A stretch of DNA of 64,000 bases. It comes from Pseudomonas sp. K2I15 (GTDB taxonomy: Bacteria > Pseudomonadota > Gammaproteobacteria > Pseudomonadales > Pseudomonadaceae). Below the pieces are notes generated by a model. The model did not search any database. It saw only the letters and a list, made by a program, of their open reading frames with translations, and was not told the origin of the DNA. The DNA lies in the NCBI RefSeq assembly GCF_002204795.1, contig NZ_NIXO01000017.1, positions 1 to 64,000 on the forward strand. The letters run 5' to 3'. This document shows positions 18,393-26,633 of this stretch, one piece after another (the first letter of the stretch is position 1; every line of letters starts with the position of its first letter). The position numbers and the translations under genes were made by a program.

Positions 18393-18530
18393 CATCAAGC
18401 AGCAAGATAAGTGCCTAATGTCACCCCGCCACCATCTCACTCCCTGTTCCCTGGCCTTTTTTCTGCATGCAGAGAAACCGTCACGTCCAACCCGCATTAT
18501 CCGGTCGAGCCGACCTAAGGAAGCATCATC

Positions 18531-19019
18531 GTGAAAATCAACTGGGCTGAAAACCTGCGCAAGACCGTGCATCAACTGGCCGAGTCCTTGGGAAATCTGT
18601 TCGTCGAGACGTTCCACTACCTGGCGCTGTTCGCCATTGGTGCGGTGACCGCCTATGCAGCGGTGATGGAATTTCTGGGGATGCTGGAAACGGGGCACAT
18701 CAAGATCGATGACATCTTGCTGTTGTTCATCTACCTGGAACTGGGGGCGATGGTCGGGATTTATTTCAAGACCAACCACATGCCGGTGCGCTTCCTGATC
18801 TACGTGGCGATCACGGCGCTGACCCGCCTGCTGATCTCCAACGTGTCCCACCACAACCCGCCCGACATCGGCATCATCTACCTGTGCGGTGGGATTCTGC
18901 TGTTGGCGTTCGCGATTCTGGTGGTGCGGTATGCGTCGTCGGCGTTCCCGTCGGTGAAGGTCCAGGGCCCGCAACGTAAAGACGAAGCGAACCTGGAAAC
19001 CGAGAAGGGCGAGCTCTAA
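18531..19019 (+). CDS. psiE: Phosphate-starvation-inducible PsiE family membrane protein
   Basis: A 162-residue inner-membrane protein with four hydrophobic segments (about 25-50, 58-77, 85-104, 112-135) and the PsiE arrangement of short polar loops. A GTG start is used, with TAAGGA 9 bases upstream. E. coli psiE is induced by phosphate limitation through PhoB; no convincing Pho box is visible here, so that regulation is not shown. Its stop overlaps the end of the convergent DUF3509 gene by four bases. Biochemical role unknown. Confidence 0.82.
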   Translation: MKINWAENLRKTVHQLAESLGNLFVETFHYLALFAIGAVTAYAAVMEFLGMLETGHIKIDDILLLFIYLELGAMVGIYFKTNHMPVRFLIYVAITALTRLLISNVSHHNPPDIGIIYLCGGILLLAFAILVVRYASSAFPSVKVQGPQRKDEANLETEKGEL

Positions 19020-19333
19020 AACCCGGCGTTGAGCGGCGGCCTGCTGACCGGCGGCCGCTGCAATAGCTGGTGACTGTCCCCGTCGGTCATCACGGCCAAT
19101 ATCTCAATCGCGCTGTGGCCCTGCTCAATTGCAATCCCGAACTGCACGCTCTGCACCAGCCGTTTCAGCCGCTGCGGGTCGTTGCGTTGTTCGGCGCTGA
19201 TCATGCGTTTGGCCACTACGCCGTCTTCATCGGACAGGGTCAGCATGATGCTGCCGTCCAGCCGCTGGATGCTCAAATTAACCCGGTATTTCGGGGCAAA
19301 GGTGTCGGTGATGATCTGAAAAGGATTGTCCAT
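19016..19333 (-). CDS. DUF3509 domain-containing protein
   Basis: A 105-residue protein of the Pseudomonas-specific DUF3509 family: MDNPFQIITDTFAPKY start, a beta-rich core (VNLSIQRLDGSIMLTLSDEDG), VVAKRMIS and a helix with RLVQSVQFGIAIEQG. It is soluble, with no signal peptide or membrane segment. Function unknown. It is transcribed toward psiE with four overlapping bases. Confidence 0.8.
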   Translation of the reverse strand: MDNPFQIITDTFAPKYRVNLSIQRLDGSIMLTLSDEDGVVAKRMISAEQRNDPQRLKRLVQSVQFGIAIEQGHSAIEILAVMTDGDSHQLLQRPPVSRPPLNAGF

Positions 19334-19509
19334 GGTGCGTTACCGCCTGATAAGAACATGCAGTCATTGACGACCGGTGTCGGGATTAGTTCGCGTTTCC
19401 TGACCACCGGCCATTCTCTCGCTGAGGTTTTCACAAGGTCCGTTTTCCTCCGTAGCTGTACAGCAAGGGGCGTGCCGTACAGCAATCTGCCTGCCATCGA
19501 ATTACCCCG

Positions 19510-19597
19510 GTGGGAGCGGGCTTGCTCGCGAATGCGGTGTGTCAGCCAATGAATACTCAGCTGAAGGAACGCTTTCGCGAGCAAGCCCGCTCCCGCA
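19510..19597. repeat. Intergenic inverted repeat, family A (copy 4)
   Basis: Arms GTGGGAGCGGGCTTGCTCGC and GCGAGCAAGCCCGCTCCCGC. The outermost bases differ from the consensus. It follows the 3' end of the serine transporter gene. Confidence 0.88.
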
Positions 19598-19632
19598 TTG
19601 GGTCGGTGGTGTTTTGAGCGCGGTGATCCGTT

Positions 19633-20928
19633 TCAGGGCATCACGGAAAAAACGATCGCAGACAGCGCAATCAACCCGATCAACACCACAAACACGTTGG
19701 AGGCCTGGCCCGAATACTGGCGCAAAGATGGCACTCGGCGAATGGCGTACATCGGCATCAGGAACAAAAGACAGGCGATGATCGGCCCGCCCATGGTTTC
19801 GATCATGCCGAGGATGCTGGGGTTGAAGGTGGCCACGGCCCAGCAGGTGAGCACCATGAACAGCGCGGTGCAGCGCTCCAGCCACTTGGCCGACATCGAA
19901 CGGTTGCGGCCACGCAGGGATTTGACGATCAGGCCCTGGAAGCCTTCGCTGGCACCGATGTAGTGGCCCAGGAAGGATTTGGTGATCGCCACCAGCGCGA
20001 TCAACGGTGCGGCGTAGGCGATCACCGGGGTTTGGAAGTGGTTGGCCAGGTACGACAGGATCGAGATGTTCTGCGCCTTGGCAGCCGCCAGGTCAGCCGG
20101 CGACAGCGCCAGCACGCAGCTGAAGCAGAAGAACATCACCGTCAGCACCATCATGCTGTGGGCCATGGCCAGGATGCCGCTGCTTTTGCGCTCGGCTTGC
20201 GGGCCGTACACGCGTTTCTGGTCGACGGCGAAGGCGGAAATGATCGGCGAGTGGTTGAAGGAAAACACCATCACCGGGATCGCCAGCCACAACGTTTTGA
20301 AGAACGCCGGCAGCGGCATGCCTTCGCTGGCGGAGGCGAAGAACGCGCCGTTCCAGTTGGGGATCAGGCTCAGGGCCAACAGCAGCAGGGCGGCGACGAA
20401 CGGGTACACCAGCACGCTCATGGCCTTGACGATTACGCCCTGGCCGCAACGCACAATGGCCATCAAGCCGAGGATCAGCACCAGCGACAGGATCGCCCGG
20501 GGCGGCGGGGCCATGTGCAGTTGGTGTTCCATGAAGCTGGTCAGGGTGTTGGTCAGCGCCACGCTGTACACCAGCAAAATCGGGAAGATCGCGAAGAAGT
20601 ACAGCAGGGTGATCAGCTTGCCGGCGCCGATGCCGAAGTGTTCTTCCACCACGTCGGTGATGTCGCCGGATTTGCCCGACAACACAAAGCGCGTCAGCCC
20701 ACGGTGGGCGAAGAAGGTCATCGGGAAGGCCAGCAGCGCCAGCACGATCAACGGCCAGAAGCCGCCAACGCCAGCGTTGATCGGCAGGAACAAGGTGCCG
20801 GCACCGATGGCGGTGCCGTAGAGGCCGAGCATCCAGGTGGTGTCGTGTTTGTTCCAGCCGGTTGTTACGGTGGTCGTGGTCAGGTCTACAGCGGGATTTT
20901 CGGCAGCAGGTGTACGTACATCGGTCAT
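19633..20928 (-). CDS. sdaC: SdaC-type serine/threonine:H+ symporter (HAAAP family)
   Basis: A 431-residue, 11-helix amino-acid carrier of the hydroxy/aromatic amino acid permease family, closest in look to serine transporter SdaC. The first helix region has LGLYGTAIGAGTLFLPINAG, typical of the family. The ATG at 20928 (MTDVRTP) was chosen over an upstream in-frame start because of position and the tail length of relatives. It is 60 bases downstream of the L-serine dehydratase gene on the same strand, so import and deamination of serine are probably co-expressed. Confidence 0.87.
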   Translation of the reverse strand: MTDVRTPAAENPAVDLTTTTVTTGWNKHDTTWMLGLYGTAIGAGTLFLPINAGVGGFWPLIVLALLAFPMTFFAHRGLTRFVLSGKSGDITDVVEEHFGIGAGKLITLLYFFAIFPILLVYSVALTNTLTSFMEHQLHMAPPPRAILSLVLILGLMAIVRCGQGVIVKAMSVLVYPFVAALLLLALSLIPNWNGAFFASASEGMPLPAFFKTLWLAIPVMVFSFNHSPIISAFAVDQKRVYGPQAERKSSGILAMAHSMMVLTVMFFCFSCVLALSPADLAAAKAQNISILSYLANHFQTPVIAYAAPLIALVAITKSFLGHYIGASEGFQGLIVKSLRGRNRSMSAKWLERCTALFMVLTCWAVATFNPSILGMIETMGGPIIACLLFLMPMYAIRRVPSLRQYSGQASNVFVVLIGLIALSAIVFSVMP

Positions 20929-20988
20929 CGTTATTGCCTCGTTATTATTTTTGCGCGGGCTCACGTTGGGGCGTTCAGGGAATGCTCC

Positions 20989-22365
20989 TCAGCATTCCAC
21001 CCAGTTAACGGCCAGGCCGCCCCGTGAAGTTTCTTTGTATTTGTCGTGCATGTCGGCGCCGGTGTCGCGCATGGTGCGGATCACCCGGTCCAGGGAGATG
21101 AAGTGTTTGCCGTCGCCGCGCAGGGCCATTTGCGTGGCATTGATCGCCTTGACCGCAGCGATGGCGTTGCGCTCGATGCACGGCACCTGGACCAGCCCGC
21201 CGACCGGGTCGCAGGTCAGGCCGAGGTTGTGTTCCAGGCCGATTTCGGCGGCGTTTTCCAGTTGTTCCGGGGACGCGCCCAGTATGTCGGCAAGGCCGGC
21301 AGCGGCCATGGCGCAGGCCGAACCGACTTCGCCCTGGCAGCCGACCTCGGCGCCGGAGATCGAGGCGTTTTTCTTGCAGAGGATGCCGACGGCGGCGGCG
21401 GCCAGGAAGAAATTGACCACGTCATCGTCGGACGCGTCCAGGTTGAATTTCATGTAGTAGTGCAACACCGCCGGGATGATCCCGGCCGCGCCATTGGTGG
21501 GCGCGGTGACCATGCGCCCGCCGGCGGCGTTTTCTTCGTTGACGGCGAGGGCGAACAGGTTGACCCATTCCATGGCCGACAGGGTTGAAGTGATGACGTT
21601 GGGTTTGCCGATTTCCAACAGGCTGCGGTGCAATTTCGCCGCGCGTCGTGGCACATCCAGGCCACCCGGCAAGATGCCTTCATGGCGCAGGCCTTGTTCG
21701 ACGCATTCACGCATCACCGACCAGATATGCAGCAGCCCGCTGCGGATCTCGGCGTCACTGCGCCAGGCCCGCTCGTTGGCCATCATCAATTCGGAAACCC
21801 GCAGGCCGTGCTTGTTGCACAAGGCCAGCAGTTCGACGGCGCTGGAGAAGTCGTAAGGCAATTGCACTTCGCTGGTCGGTGCGATGCCGGATTCAGCTTC
21901 CGCCGCGTCAATGATGAAACCGCCGCCCACCGAGTAGTACGTCTGCTCGCTCAATAGGCCGTTGTCACCATAGGCGTGTAGGGACATGGCGTTGGGGTGG
22001 TAGGGCAGGCTTTCATCCAGCAGCAGGAGATCGTGTTGCCAGTTGAAGGCAATTTGCGCACGGCCCGCGAGCAGCAAGTGGCCGGACTCGCGCAACTGCT
22101 GGATACGGGGGCCAATGCTGGTGGGGTCAATGCTGTCTGGCCATTCGCCCATCAGGCCCATCACGCAGGCGCGGTCGGTGGCGTGGCCCACGCCGGTGGC
22201 GGAAAGCGAGCCGTACAAACGCACTTCTACCCGACGGGTTTCGTCGAGCAATTGTTGGTCGGTCAGGGCTTGGGCAAAGGTCGCCGCCGCCCGCATCGGG
22301 CCGACGGTATGGGAGCTGGAAGGACCAATGCCTACCTTGAATAAATCGAAAACGCTGATAGCCAT
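20989..22365 (-). CDS. sdaA: L-serine ammonia-lyase (iron-sulfur, single chain)
   Basis: A 458-residue fused alpha/beta L-serine dehydratase that converts L-serine to pyruvate and ammonia with a [4Fe-4S] cluster. The three cluster cysteines align exactly with those of E. coli: Cys343 (VGCQGE), Cys385 (TCDP) and Cys396 (VPC). The N-terminal domain begins [17 protein letters not shown]. It heads an operon with sdaC and is divergent from a LysR gene 137 bases away, the probable regulator. Paralogues are common, so sdaA versus sdaB naming is uncertain. Confidence 0.93.
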   Translation of the reverse strand: MAISVFDLFKVGIGPSSSHTVGPMRAAATFAQALTDQQLLDETRRVEVRLYGSLSATGVGHATDRACVMGLMGEWPDSIDPTSIGPRIQQLRESGHLLLAGRAQIAFNWQHDLLLLDESLPYHPNAMSLHAYGDNGLLSEQTYYSVGGGFIIDAAEAESGIAPTSEVQLPYDFSSAVELLALCNKHGLRVSELMMANERAWRSDAEIRSGLLHIWSVMRECVEQGLRHEGILPGGLDVPRRAAKLHRSLLEIGKPNVITSTLSAMEWVNLFALAVNEENAAGGRMVTAPTNGAAGIIPAVLHYYMKFNLDASDDDVVNFFLAAAAVGILCKKNASISGAEVGCQGEVGSACAMAAAGLADILGASPEQLENAAEIGLEHNLGLTCDPVGGLVQVPCIERNAIAAVKAINATQMALRGDGKHFISLDRVIRTMRDTGADMHDKYKETSRGGLAVNWVEC

Positions 22366-22502
22366 GCTAAAGCCTTACAAACAATGGAGTAGGAATCGCT
22401 GCCATCTTTTGTAGGACAAGCGGAATTGGCGCGATACTGAGCCTCTGGATCGGCACTGACCAACGAATTATCCTAAGACACCCTTTAGCAGGACTAAACC
22501 CT

Positions 22503-23450
22503 ATGGCTCGCCCGCTTCATGGCCAGACCTACGTCTGGCTGCACGTTTTTTCCTGCGCTGCTCGGCATTTGTCGTTCACTCGCTGCGCCGAAGAACTGCA
22601 CATCACGCCGGGGGCAGTCAGCCAGCAAATTCGCCAGTTGGAGGAGCGTTTGGGTTTCCGGCTGTTCCATCGACGCGCACGCGGGGTTGAGCTGAGCGCA
22701 GAAGGCCAGCGGCTGGCGATTACTGTGGGTGAGGCCTATGGCAGCATCGATGCCGAGCTGCAGCGCCTGGACGCCGGGATGATCAGTGGCACCTTGCGCC
22801 TGCGCTCGATCCCCTCGTTTCTCGGCAAGTGGCTGACCCCGCGCCTGCCGCGTTTGCAGCAACGCTTCCCGGACATTCAACTGCGCATGGTCGCCGAAGA
22901 CAGCAGCATCGCCCTGCACGAGGGCGACTTTGACCTGGCCATCGACCTTAATGACGGCAGTTACCCCGGTTTGTTATCCACAGCCCTGTTGGACGAGCAG
23001 ATCTTCCCGGTCTGCGCACCGAGCCTGCTGCGCGGTCGACCGCCACTGCATGGCCCCGCCGACCTGGTGCATTTCCCGCTGTTGCACGACATCACCGCCT
23101 GGCGTGGGAGTTATGAGTACGCGGAGTGGGAGTTCTACCTGAATGCCATCGGTTACGACGCCGCCGACGTACGGCGTGGGCATACCTTCAACCGCAACCA
23201 CCTGACCATCGAAGCAGCGATTGCCGGCATGGGCGTGGCGATTGCCCGGCGAACGTTGCTCAATGACGAACTGGAGCGAGGCACGTTGATTGTGCCGTTC
23301 GGCCTGGCCGTGCCCAATCACAAACGCTACGTGCTGCTGTATGCGCCAGGCGCGCTGAGCCATCCGGGCGTGCGGGCGGTGCATGACTGGCTGGTGGAGG
23401 AAGCGGGGATTTTTCGCGGATTGCACCCGCTGGGAGAGGGGCAATTGTAA
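22503..23450 (+). CDS. LysR family transcriptional regulator (GcvA-like)
   Basis: A 315-residue LysR regulator: N-terminal helix-turn-helix at about 20-65 (ARHLSFTRCAEELHITPGAVSQQIRQLEERLG), then a periplasmic-binding-protein-like effector domain. The helix-turn-helix wording is that of the GcvA/AmpR subgroup. It is divergent from sdaA-sdaC, the standard arrangement for a LysR activator and its target, so control of serine use is inferred. The 137-base gap should hold both promoters; no single operator stands out. Confidence 0.87.
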   Translation: MARPLHGQTYVWLHVFSCAARHLSFTRCAEELHITPGAVSQQIRQLEERLGFRLFHRRARGVELSAEGQRLAITVGEAYGSIDAELQRLDAGMISGTLRLRSIPSFLGKWLTPRLPRLQQRFPDIQLRMVAEDSSIALHEGDFDLAIDLNDGSYPGLLSTALLDEQIFPVCAPSLLRGRPPLHGPADLVHFPLLHDITAWRGSYEYAEWEFYLNAIGYDAADVRRGHTFNRNHLTIEAAIAGMGVAIARRTLLNDELERGTLIVPFGLAVPNHKRYVLLYAPGALSHPGVRAVHDWLVEEAGIFRGLHPLGEGQL

Positions 23451-23661
23451 GGAAAGTGGTCGTAAGAAGATGTGACTAACTCCCCACCCTAACAGCGCTT
23501 TTGCTTGTTGTCAGACTTAATTTGTAATGTGGGATTTATCTTTGCAAAGGGCTTGAAATGTTCTTCTGTCTGCTCAATTGTGTAATCAGGAGGTCATGGT
23601 TTTCACCCATCCGGTGAAGCAGGAATGGCCTTCGGCGAGCTAGCTGAAATAAGGGAAAACT

Positions 23662-24072
23662 ATGCAAATCCAAGTCAATAGCGATAACCATATTGAAAGC
23701 AGCATCCGACTGGAGGAGTGGGTACGTACCACCATTGAGAGCACGCTCGAACGTTATGAAGAAGATCTGACCCGCGTCGAGGTTTACCTGCGGGACGAGA
23801 ACGGTGACAAGCCCGGTCCCCACGATCTGAGTTGCCGACTGGAAGCACGGCCAAAGGGCCATCAACCGATTTCGGTCCTCCATAAAGCCGATACGCTGGA
23901 ACAGGCGATCGATGGCGCGGCCACCAAGCTGGAGCATGCCCTGGAGCATCTGTACGGCAAACTGCGTGGCAAACCACGCGCCGCCGGCCAGGCACTGCCT
24001 ACCACCAAGGCCGATGAGGCCGAGCTTGAAGAGGAATTCCTGGAAAACGAACAGGCTGCACTCAACGGCTGA
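23662..24072 (+). CDS. HPF/RaiA family ribosome-associated protein
   Basis: A 136-residue protein with the HPF/YfiA core in the first ~100 residues: MQIQVNSDNHIE start, the ESTLERYEEDLTRVEVYLRDENG helix-strand, and a DTLEQAIDGAATKLEHAL helix. A short acidic tail (EAELEEEFLENEQ) follows. The family binds the 30S decoding region and promotes ribosome hibernation in slow growth. It is not the rpoN-linked hpf. Its acidic tail and location make it an extra paralogue. It ends at a strong terminator. Confidence 0.8.
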   Translation: MQIQVNSDNHIESSIRLEEWVRTTIESTLERYEEDLTRVEVYLRDENGDKPGPHDLSCRLEARPKGHQPISVLHKADTLEQAIDGAATKLEHALEHLYGKLRGKPRAAGQALPTTKADEAELEEEFLENEQAALNG

Positions 24073-24099
24073 TAGCTGATAGTTTTTTCAACCCCACTG

Positions 24100-24129
24100 A
24101 AAACGGGCCTGCAGATGCAGGCCCGTTTT
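24100..24129. terminator. Bidirectional Rho-independent terminator
   Basis: AAAACGGGCCTGCA and TGCAGGCCCGTTTT form a near-perfect stem with a GA centre. It separates the convergent HPF-family gene and the DHA2 exporter gene and has A's on one side and T's on the other. Confidence 0.88.
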
Positions 24130-24147
24130 CGTTTAAGGCCCGATGCG

Positions 24148-25656
24148 TCAGCGCGGGCTGCGGCGGAAAAAACCGCCGCTCAAGACCGCCAATGCGCACG
24201 CGCCCAACCCGGCATACGACATGGCCCAGCCGGCACCGCTGCGCAGCGCGGCTTGGGCGATCAGTTGGCCCTGCGGTAACACATCCAGTTTGCCGGCGGC
24301 GATGTCCTGGCTGAGCGTGGCCAGCTGTGCCGTGTCGGGCAATACGCCAGCCAGGTAGTGAGCGATCCCGAGTATCAACACCAACCCCATCAGCGCGATG
24401 TTGAGTGCCAGGGTGATCAGCCGTGCGCTGAAGTCGATGCCCGAGGCCATCCCCGCGCGGTCGGGCGAGACCGAGCCGGTGGTGGTATTGGTGGTGGGCG
24501 AGTTGGTCAGCGCCAGTCCGCTGCCGGCAATCCCACAGGCGATCAGGATCAATACCACACTGGGCTGGCCGCTATGGTTGATCGCGGCCATGGCCACAAA
24601 TCCCGCACCCATCAGGCCCAGGCCCAGCGGGATGATGCGTTCGGCGCCGTAGCGCAGGGCCAGGCGTTCAGCCAGTGGCGGCACCACCAGCGTGGGCAGG
24701 GTGTAGGCGAGCAGGGCGAGCCCGGTGAGCGTCGTGTCGTAGCCCAGGCCGGCCTGGAAATACAGCGGCAGGTAGATCATGAAGGGCCAGAAGCTGAAGT
24801 TCATGCCGATCGAGCCCATCAGCGCGCCGTTGAAGCGCGGGAGGCGAAACACCGAGAAATCGAACATCGGGTGCGGGCTGCGCCGCTCAATCACGATGAA
24901 CAGCAGCAGGCCGGCCACCGACAACCCGGCCCAGCCGAGCATGGCCGGTGTAGTAAAGCCGCTCGCGGTGCCTTGGATGATGAAGTAGACCAGGGCGAAC
25001 ACCGCCAGGGTCAGGGTGGCCATGCCGGCGATGTCGAGGCGATGGGCCGCCGGGTCGCGCGACTCCTGCACGCTGATGCGCAGCAAGGCCAGGGTGAATA
25101 CGGTGAGCGGTACATGCACCAGAAACACCCAGCGCCAATCTGCGACCGCCAGGATCAACGCGCCCACCATCGGCCCGAAGCCCAGGCCCACACCGGCGAT
25201 CACGCCCCACACCGCAAAGGCCCGCGCCCGCGCCGCCGGCTCGCGGAACTGGTGCGAAAGAATCGCGAACTGGCAGATCATCATCGCCCCGCCACCCACG
25301 CCCTGAACAAAACGCGCCGCAATCAGCGTGGAGGCATCGCCGGCCAACCCACAGGCCAACGAAGCCAACCCGAATACCCACAGGCACAGCACCAGCATGC
25401 GCCGCCGGCCAAAGCGATCGGCCAAGGTGCCCGCCGCCATCAGCACGCTGGTGCAGGCCAGGGTGTAGGCATTCATGATCCATTGGGCGTCCTGGAAGCC
25501 GGTGCCCAGTTGCTGTTCAAGGGTGGGCAGGATGACCGGCACGCTGGAAATCTCCAGCCCGAACATCAGTGCCACCAGGCACACGGCGGTGAGCGCCAGG
25601 CCATCTCTTGCGGTGCGCGGCGGGCTGATGGCGGATACAACGGCGTCGGATGGCAT
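24148..25656 (-). CDS. DHA2-type MFS drug/metabolite exporter (EmrB/QacA family)
   Basis: A 502-residue protein with 14 predicted membrane helices, characteristic of DHA2 exporters. The loop after helix 2 has LADRFGRRRMLV, and helix 5 carries a motif C-like GVIAGVGLGFGPMVGALI, which marks antiporters. A GGAAGAGG Shine-Dalgarno precedes the ATG. No membrane-fusion partner is adjacent, so it probably works alone in the inner membrane. It is divergent from a LysR gene, the likely regulator. The substrate cannot be read from the sequence. Confidence 0.87.
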   Translation of the reverse strand: MPSDAVVSAISPPRTARDGLALTAVCLVALMFGLEISSVPVILPTLEQQLGTGFQDAQWIMNAYTLACTSVLMAAGTLADRFGRRRMLVLCLWVFGLASLACGLAGDASTLIAARFVQGVGGGAMMICQFAILSHQFREPAARARAFAVWGVIAGVGLGFGPMVGALILAVADWRWVFLVHVPLTVFTLALLRISVQESRDPAAHRLDIAGMATLTLAVFALVYFIIQGTASGFTTPAMLGWAGLSVAGLLLFIVIERRSPHPMFDFSVFRLPRFNGALMGSIGMNFSFWPFMIYLPLYFQAGLGYDTTLTGLALLAYTLPTLVVPPLAERLALRYGAERIIPLGLGLMGAGFVAMAAINHSGQPSVVLILIACGIAGSGLALTNSPTTNTTTGSVSPDRAGMASGIDFSARLITLALNIALMGLVLILGIAHYLAGVLPDTAQLATLSQDIAAGKLDVLPQGQLIAQAALRSGAGWAMSYAGLGACALAVLSGGFFRRSPR

Positions 25657-25760
25657 GGCCTCTTCCTTTCGATGGGGGAAGATGTCATTTTCACGGGAAT
25701 CTGATTCTTTATTAGCGATACTTATTCCATCGATAAGGGATATAAGGGCGACAATCGACC

Positions 25761-26633
25761 ATGGCCACCCCGCGTTTTGATGGTGTTGAACTGTTTTTGC
25801 AGATCGTCGAGAGCGGCAATCTGACTGAGGCCGCCGAACGGCTTAACCTCACGCGCTCGGCGGTGGGCAAAGGCCTGGCGCGCCTGGAGGCGCGGCTGGG
25901 TACGTGCCTGTTGCAACGCTCCACCCGCCGCCAGCGCTTGACCGAGGACGGGCAGGCCTATTACGAGCATTGCCTGCGTGCGCTGGCCGAACTGGAAGCC
26001 GCCGAATCGGTGCTGGAAAGTGGCCGCCAGCAGCCACGTGGAAGGTTGAGGGCGAGCTTGCCGCTGGCGTTCGGTCACCACTATGCGGCGCCTGCGTTGT
26101 GGGGGTTGATGGACCATTTTGCGCAACTGGAGATCGAGATTTCCTTCTCCGACCGACTGATCGACCTGGCCCAGGAAGGCTTCGACCTGGCAGTACGCAT
26201 CGGGGCGTTGCCCGACACCGACCGTTTGAGCGCACGCCGCCTCGGCGAACAGGCCATTGCCCTGGCGGCCTCACCCGCTTATTTGCAGCGAACAAGTCGG
26301 ATCGAATCCATCGAGGACCTTGCCGGGCATCGGGGCATTGCCTATCGCTGCAATGCCCCTTACCGGGAACGGGTGGCCTCGCCTTTGATACTGGATGACC
26401 TGCAGGCCGTGGCCGACGCCGCCATTGCCGGAGTCGGCCTGGCCTGGTTGCCCAGTTGGCTGATCGCCCACTACGTGCTGCGCGGGCAACTGCAAGCGGT
26501 ACTGCCGGGCCACCGTGAGCAGCCGATGCCGATCCATGTTATCTGGCCCACGGCGACGCACATGCCAGCCAAGACCCGGTGTGCGATCGACGCGCTGGTG
26601 GCCGGCACACCTTCGTGCCTGGCGGGTAGCTGA
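25761..26633 (+). CDS. LysR family transcriptional regulator
   Basis: A 290-residue LysR regulator with the helix-turn-helix at about 10-60 (VESGNLTEAAERLNLTRSAVGKGLARLEARLG) and a C-terminal effector domain. The motif FLQIVESGNLTEAAERL is typical of the subgroup that often controls a divergent exporter or dehydrogenase. It sits 104 bases from the DHA2 exporter start, back to back, so regulation of that exporter is the likely role. The stop codon directly abuts the end of fecA on the other strand. Confidence 0.86.
   Translation: MATPRFDGVELFLQIVESGNLTEAAERLNLTRSAVGKGLARLEARLGTCLLQRSTRRQRLTEDGQAYYEHCLRALAELEAAESVLESGRQQPRGRLRASLPLAFGHHYAAPALWGLMDHFAQLEIEISFSDRLIDLAQEGFDLAVRIGALPDTDRLSARRLGEQAIALAASPAYLQRTSRIESIEDLAGHRGIAYRCNAPYRERVASPLILDDLQAVADAAIAGVGLAWLPSWLIAHYVLRGQLQAVLPGHREQPMPIHVIWPTATHMPAKTRCAIDALVAGTPSCLAGS

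Noticed and set aside
18392..18530. Pho box upstream of psiE
   Set aside because: No pair of CTGTCAT-like repeats at 11-base spacing is visible, so PhoB control was not claimed.
19963..21027. Plus-strand open frame opposite sdaC
   Set aside because: Very rich in Gln, His and Arg and spans the sdaC start and the gap to sdaA; a shadow frame.
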